Shown here in pieces: positions 30,510-32,586 of a stretch of DNA of 32,586 bases. The DNA comes from an uncultured Collinsella sp. (GTDB taxonomy: Bacteria; Actinomycetota; Coriobacteriia; Coriobacteriales; Coriobacteriaceae): the NCBI GenBank assembly GCA_900551815.1, contig URXE01000023.1, positions 1 through 32,586 on the forward strand, in the 5' to 3' direction. The position numbers and the translations under genes are program-made. Below the pieces are notes generated by a model that was not told the origin of the DNA, made no database searches, and was given only the letters and a program-made list of their open reading frames with translations. Each line of letters starts with the position of its first letter. The first letter of the stretch is position 1.

Positions 30510-31367
30510 TTACTCTGCTTTGCCCACAGAGTTGAGGTTGGTCATGCGGATCTTAACCAGCTCGGTGATCTCGCGCATACCCTCCTTGGCCGGCTTCTTG
30601 GGATCGAAGCAGGCGGGGTTCTCGGCCATGTAGGCCATGAAGCCCTTGGTGTAGGCCTGACGCAGCTCGGTGGCGTAGTTAACCTTGCAGATGCCGTTCT
30701 TCACAGCCTCGGCAACCTGCTCATCGGGCACACCGGAGGTGCCGTGCAGAACCAGCGGCACGTCGACGGCGTCGCGGATGGCCTTGACCACGGACTGCTC
30801 GATGTGCGGATCGCTCGTGTACACGCCGTGGCTAGTGCCAACGCCAATTGCGAGGGAGGTGCAGCCGGTACGCTCGACGAACTCCTTGGCCTCGGCAGGA
30901 TCGGTGTAGGGGCTCTCGCCCTCAACCGCGGGACCGTCGTCCTCCTTGCCGCCAACCTTACCGAGCTCGGCCTCGACGGGCACGCCCATGGCGCGGCCAG
31001 CGTCGGCGACGGACTTGGTCAGGGCGATGTTGTCCTCGAAGGACTCGTGCGAACCGTCGATCATGACAGAGGTGTAGCCCGTGCGGAAAGCCTGCATGCA
31101 GCGGTCATAGCCATCGCCGTGATCGAGGTGCAGGGCGACGGGCACGGAAGCGCGCTCGGCGGCAGCCTTGACCATGCCGTAGAAGTAGTCCAGACCAGCG
31201 GTCTTGATGGTGCCCGGGGTGGTCTGCATGATGACGGGGGACTTGGTCTCCTCGGCAGCGGCCAGAACGGCCATAACAAACTCGAGGTTCTCGACGTTGA
31301 AAGCGCCAACAGCGTAGTGGCCGGCCTGAGCGTCCTTGAGCATCTTTTCGGTGGTAACAAGTGCCAT
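30510..31367 (-). CDS. Class II ketose-bisphosphate aldolase (Fba/GatY type)
   Basis: Zn-dependent aldolase of 285 residues, cleaving fructose-1,6- or tagatose-1,6-bisphosphate to two triose phosphates in the cytoplasm. The Asp/His pair in ALHLDHGDG gives the catalytic base and a zinc ligand. EAELGKVGGKEDD, GTSHGVYTSDP and LVLHGTSGVP supply the remaining zinc ligands and phosphate site, and GICKVNYATELR is the closing signature. Sequence alone does not decide between Fba and GatY/KbaY. The ATG at 31367 lies 9 bases after GGAG. It is divergent from a DeoR/GlpR-type repressor, which suggests sugar-responsive control. Confidence 0.92.
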   Translation of the reverse strand: MALVTTEKMLKDAQAGHYAVGAFNVENLEFVMAVLAAAEETKSPVIMQTTPGTIKTAGLDYFYGMVKAAAERASVPVALHLDHGDGYDRCMQAFRTGYTSVMIDGSHESFEDNIALTKSVADAGRAMGVPVEAELGKVGGKEDDGPAVEGESPYTDPAEAKEFVERTGCTSLAIGVGTSHGVYTSDPHIEQSVVKAIRDAVDVPLVLHGTSGVPDEQVAEAVKNGICKVNYATELRQAYTKGFMAYMAENPACFDPKKPAKEGMREITELVKIRMTNLNSVGKAE

Positions 31368-31702
31368 GAGCGTTTGCTCCTCTCCCTCGCCCGCATCTGG
31401 ACATCGGGCGTAGTTGTTCACAAGGCGTTTTACCTTGCGTTTTGCTGCGCTCATTGTATGAAATTCAGCAGCTTTGCACGTGCGAGATATTGAGCCCATG
31501 CAGGTCAATACAGTCATTTTTGAAAAGCAAACGGAAGAAATTTGAGCCGAGTGAACATGTTCGATATTGAATTTTTGGCGTTCAGCGTCTTTCTTTTATA
31601 GAAAAGATAAGTAATCGAAAGGTATTTTCTTACTCAAAAAGAAAATGAACGAAAATAGAGTCAACACAATTCCTGCAAATTTCAGACGATGATGGAGCAG
31701 AT
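31368..31702. promoter_or_regulatory. AT-rich divergent control region of aldolase and repressor
   Basis: No gene. A minus-strand TACAAT (31458-31453) is a candidate aldolase -10. GAACATGTTC (31553-31562) is a perfect palindrome. Between 31590 and 31665 the sequence is unusually AT-rich with repeated GAAAA/TTTTC units, including CTTTTATAGAAAAG and two GAAAAT copies 10 bp apart, as expected of DeoR-type operators. Confidence 0.55.
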
Positions 31703-32506
31703 ATGGCCCACGCAACAACCCGAGCTTTCGCCGACGAGCGTCGTTCCGCCATCATGGAGATGCTCGATCATAATGCCTCGGTGCAGGTAGCAGAAATCGC
31801 CCAGACCTTTGGCGTGTCCTCCGTCACCGCCCGCGCCGACCTGGACGCGCTCGCCGAAGCAGGCAAGCTGCGCCGCACGCATGGCGGTGCCGTATCGCTC
31901 CACAAACGCCTGACCGTCTCCACGCAGGATCGCCGCATCAATGTCAACGTCGCCGCCAAGCAGGCCATCGCGCAAAGCGCCATCGAGCTCGTCAATGACG
32001 GCGACACGCTGCTCGTCGACTCGGGCACCACGGCGCTCGAGTTCGTTCGGCTCCTCGACCAGCGCAACGGCATCACCGTCATCACGGCCGACATTACCAT
32101 TGCCGATTACATCGACGAGAGCATGCCCTCGGTCGATGTCGTCATGCTGGGCGGGGCACTGCGCAAAGGCCATCGTTATTTGTACGGACCGCTCACTATG
32201 CAGGCGCTCCAAATGGTCCATGCCGATCTGGCCGTCATGTGCCCCGGCGCCTTTGTCTCCAGCTGCGGCTTTACGACCGACTTTCCCCAGATGGCCGAGA
32301 CCAAAACGGCTATGATCGCCGCGGCCCATCAAAGCGTCACCCTCATGGACGCCAGCAAGGTTAACGGACGCGGCATGTACCGCTTTGCCGAGCTTGCCGA
32401 TGTCGACTCCATCGTGATGGACCGTGACCCCGACCATGCCGTCGCCACCTCGATCGCCGAGGCCACTGACAGCTCACGTCCAGCCCTCGTCATCGCCGGC
32501 GCTTAA
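31703..32506 (+). CDS. DeoR/GlpR-family transcriptional repressor
   Basis: A 267-residue sugar-phosphate-responsive repressor. Residues about 8-62 hold the DeoR helix-turn-helix (ERRSAIMEMLDHNASVQVAE, then VSSVTARADLDALAEAGKLR and RTHGGAV). The rest is the sugar-isomerase-like effector domain with DGDTLLVDSGTTALEF, VVMLGGALRKGHRYLYGP and the later MDASKVNGRG segment. The ATG at 31703 follows GGAGCAG. It is divergent from the aldolase gene, its likely target along with itself. The gene is complete, ending 30 bp before the adaptor. Confidence 0.92.
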   Translation: MAHATTRAFADERRSAIMEMLDHNASVQVAEIAQTFGVSSVTARADLDALAEAGKLRRTHGGAVSLHKRLTVSTQDRRINVNVAAKQAIAQSAIELVNDGDTLLVDSGTTALEFVRLLDQRNGITVITADITIADYIDESMPSVDVVMLGGALRKGHRYLYGPLTMQALQMVHADLAVMCPGAFVSSCGFTTDFPQMAETKTAMIAAAHQSVTLMDASKVNGRGMYRFAELADVDSIVMDRDPDHAVATSIAEATDSSRPALVIAGA

Positions 32507-32536
32507 ACAAAAACCACCACAAAGGTGCCTGTCCCC

Positions 32537-32586
32537 CTGTCTCTTATACACATCTGACGCTGCCGACGACTCCTTACGTGTAGATC
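32537..32586. other. Nextera i5 sequencing adaptor, inverted (artefact)
   Basis: CTGTCTCTTATACACATCT begins the reverse complement of the adaptor found at bases 1-49, with the same index. The last genomic base is about 32536. Confidence 0.98.

Noticed and set aside
1..32586. Terminal inverted repeats at the two ends, as in a linear element or transposon
   Set aside because: The 49-base ends are exact Nextera adaptor with index and mosaic end, so they are library sequence. The mosaic end also comes from the library transposase and is not a resident insertion.

Overview
The window reads as a GC-rich actinobacterial chromosome segment. The gene content fits a gut Coriobacteriia, most likely Collinsella or a close relative: an agmatine deiminase/putrescine carbamoyltransferase pathway and several LuxR regulators with multi-span membrane N-termini, a type common in that class. 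This placement is inferred from gene content only. Both window ends are Illumina Nextera adaptor, not genome: bases 1-49, and their reverse complement at 32537-32586. The first gene is therefore cut and carries an adaptor-derived tail.

Region 1 (about 50-11,230) is a protein-phosphorylation signalling cluster. A PP2C phosphatase (truncated), a von Willebrand A protein and a soluble Ser/Thr kinase form a triad resembling the TerY-P triad. Beside them are an FHA-domain protein, a polytopic membrane protein overlapping an acidic hypothetical gene, a large membrane kinase whose outer half resembles the SecD periplasmic domain, and a transglutaminase-like protein. Every promoter-bearing intergenic gap of this cluster holds one copy of the palindrome GTTCAGCTGAAC, 30-31 bp upstream of a -10-like hexamer in five of six orientations. 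The cluster therefore looks like a regulon under one unidentified DNA-binding protein.

Region 2 (about 11,240-25,500) is amine and nitrogen catabolism with local regulators. It holds two agmatine deiminases, two paralogous APC-family permeases, putrescine carbamoyltransferase, a YtcJ-type amidohydrolase with a MATE transporter, one soluble GAF-LuxR regulator and two membrane LuxR regulators. Agmatine would be imported, deiminated to N-carbamoylputrescine and phosphorolysed to putrescine plus carbamoyl phosphate. The carbamate kinase needed to make ATP is not in the window. One permease gene follows a leader with a small ORF lying across an intrinsic terminator, which looks like attenuation. 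The second deiminase gene follows a structured leader.

Region 3 (about 25,500-32,536) holds a BceAB-type ABC transporter with a structured 3' RNA, an unusual Nudix-Vsr fusion gene with a TTG start, a gene-poor stretch with a 152-bp near-perfect inverted repeat, and a class II aldolase divergent from a DeoR/GlpR-type repressor.
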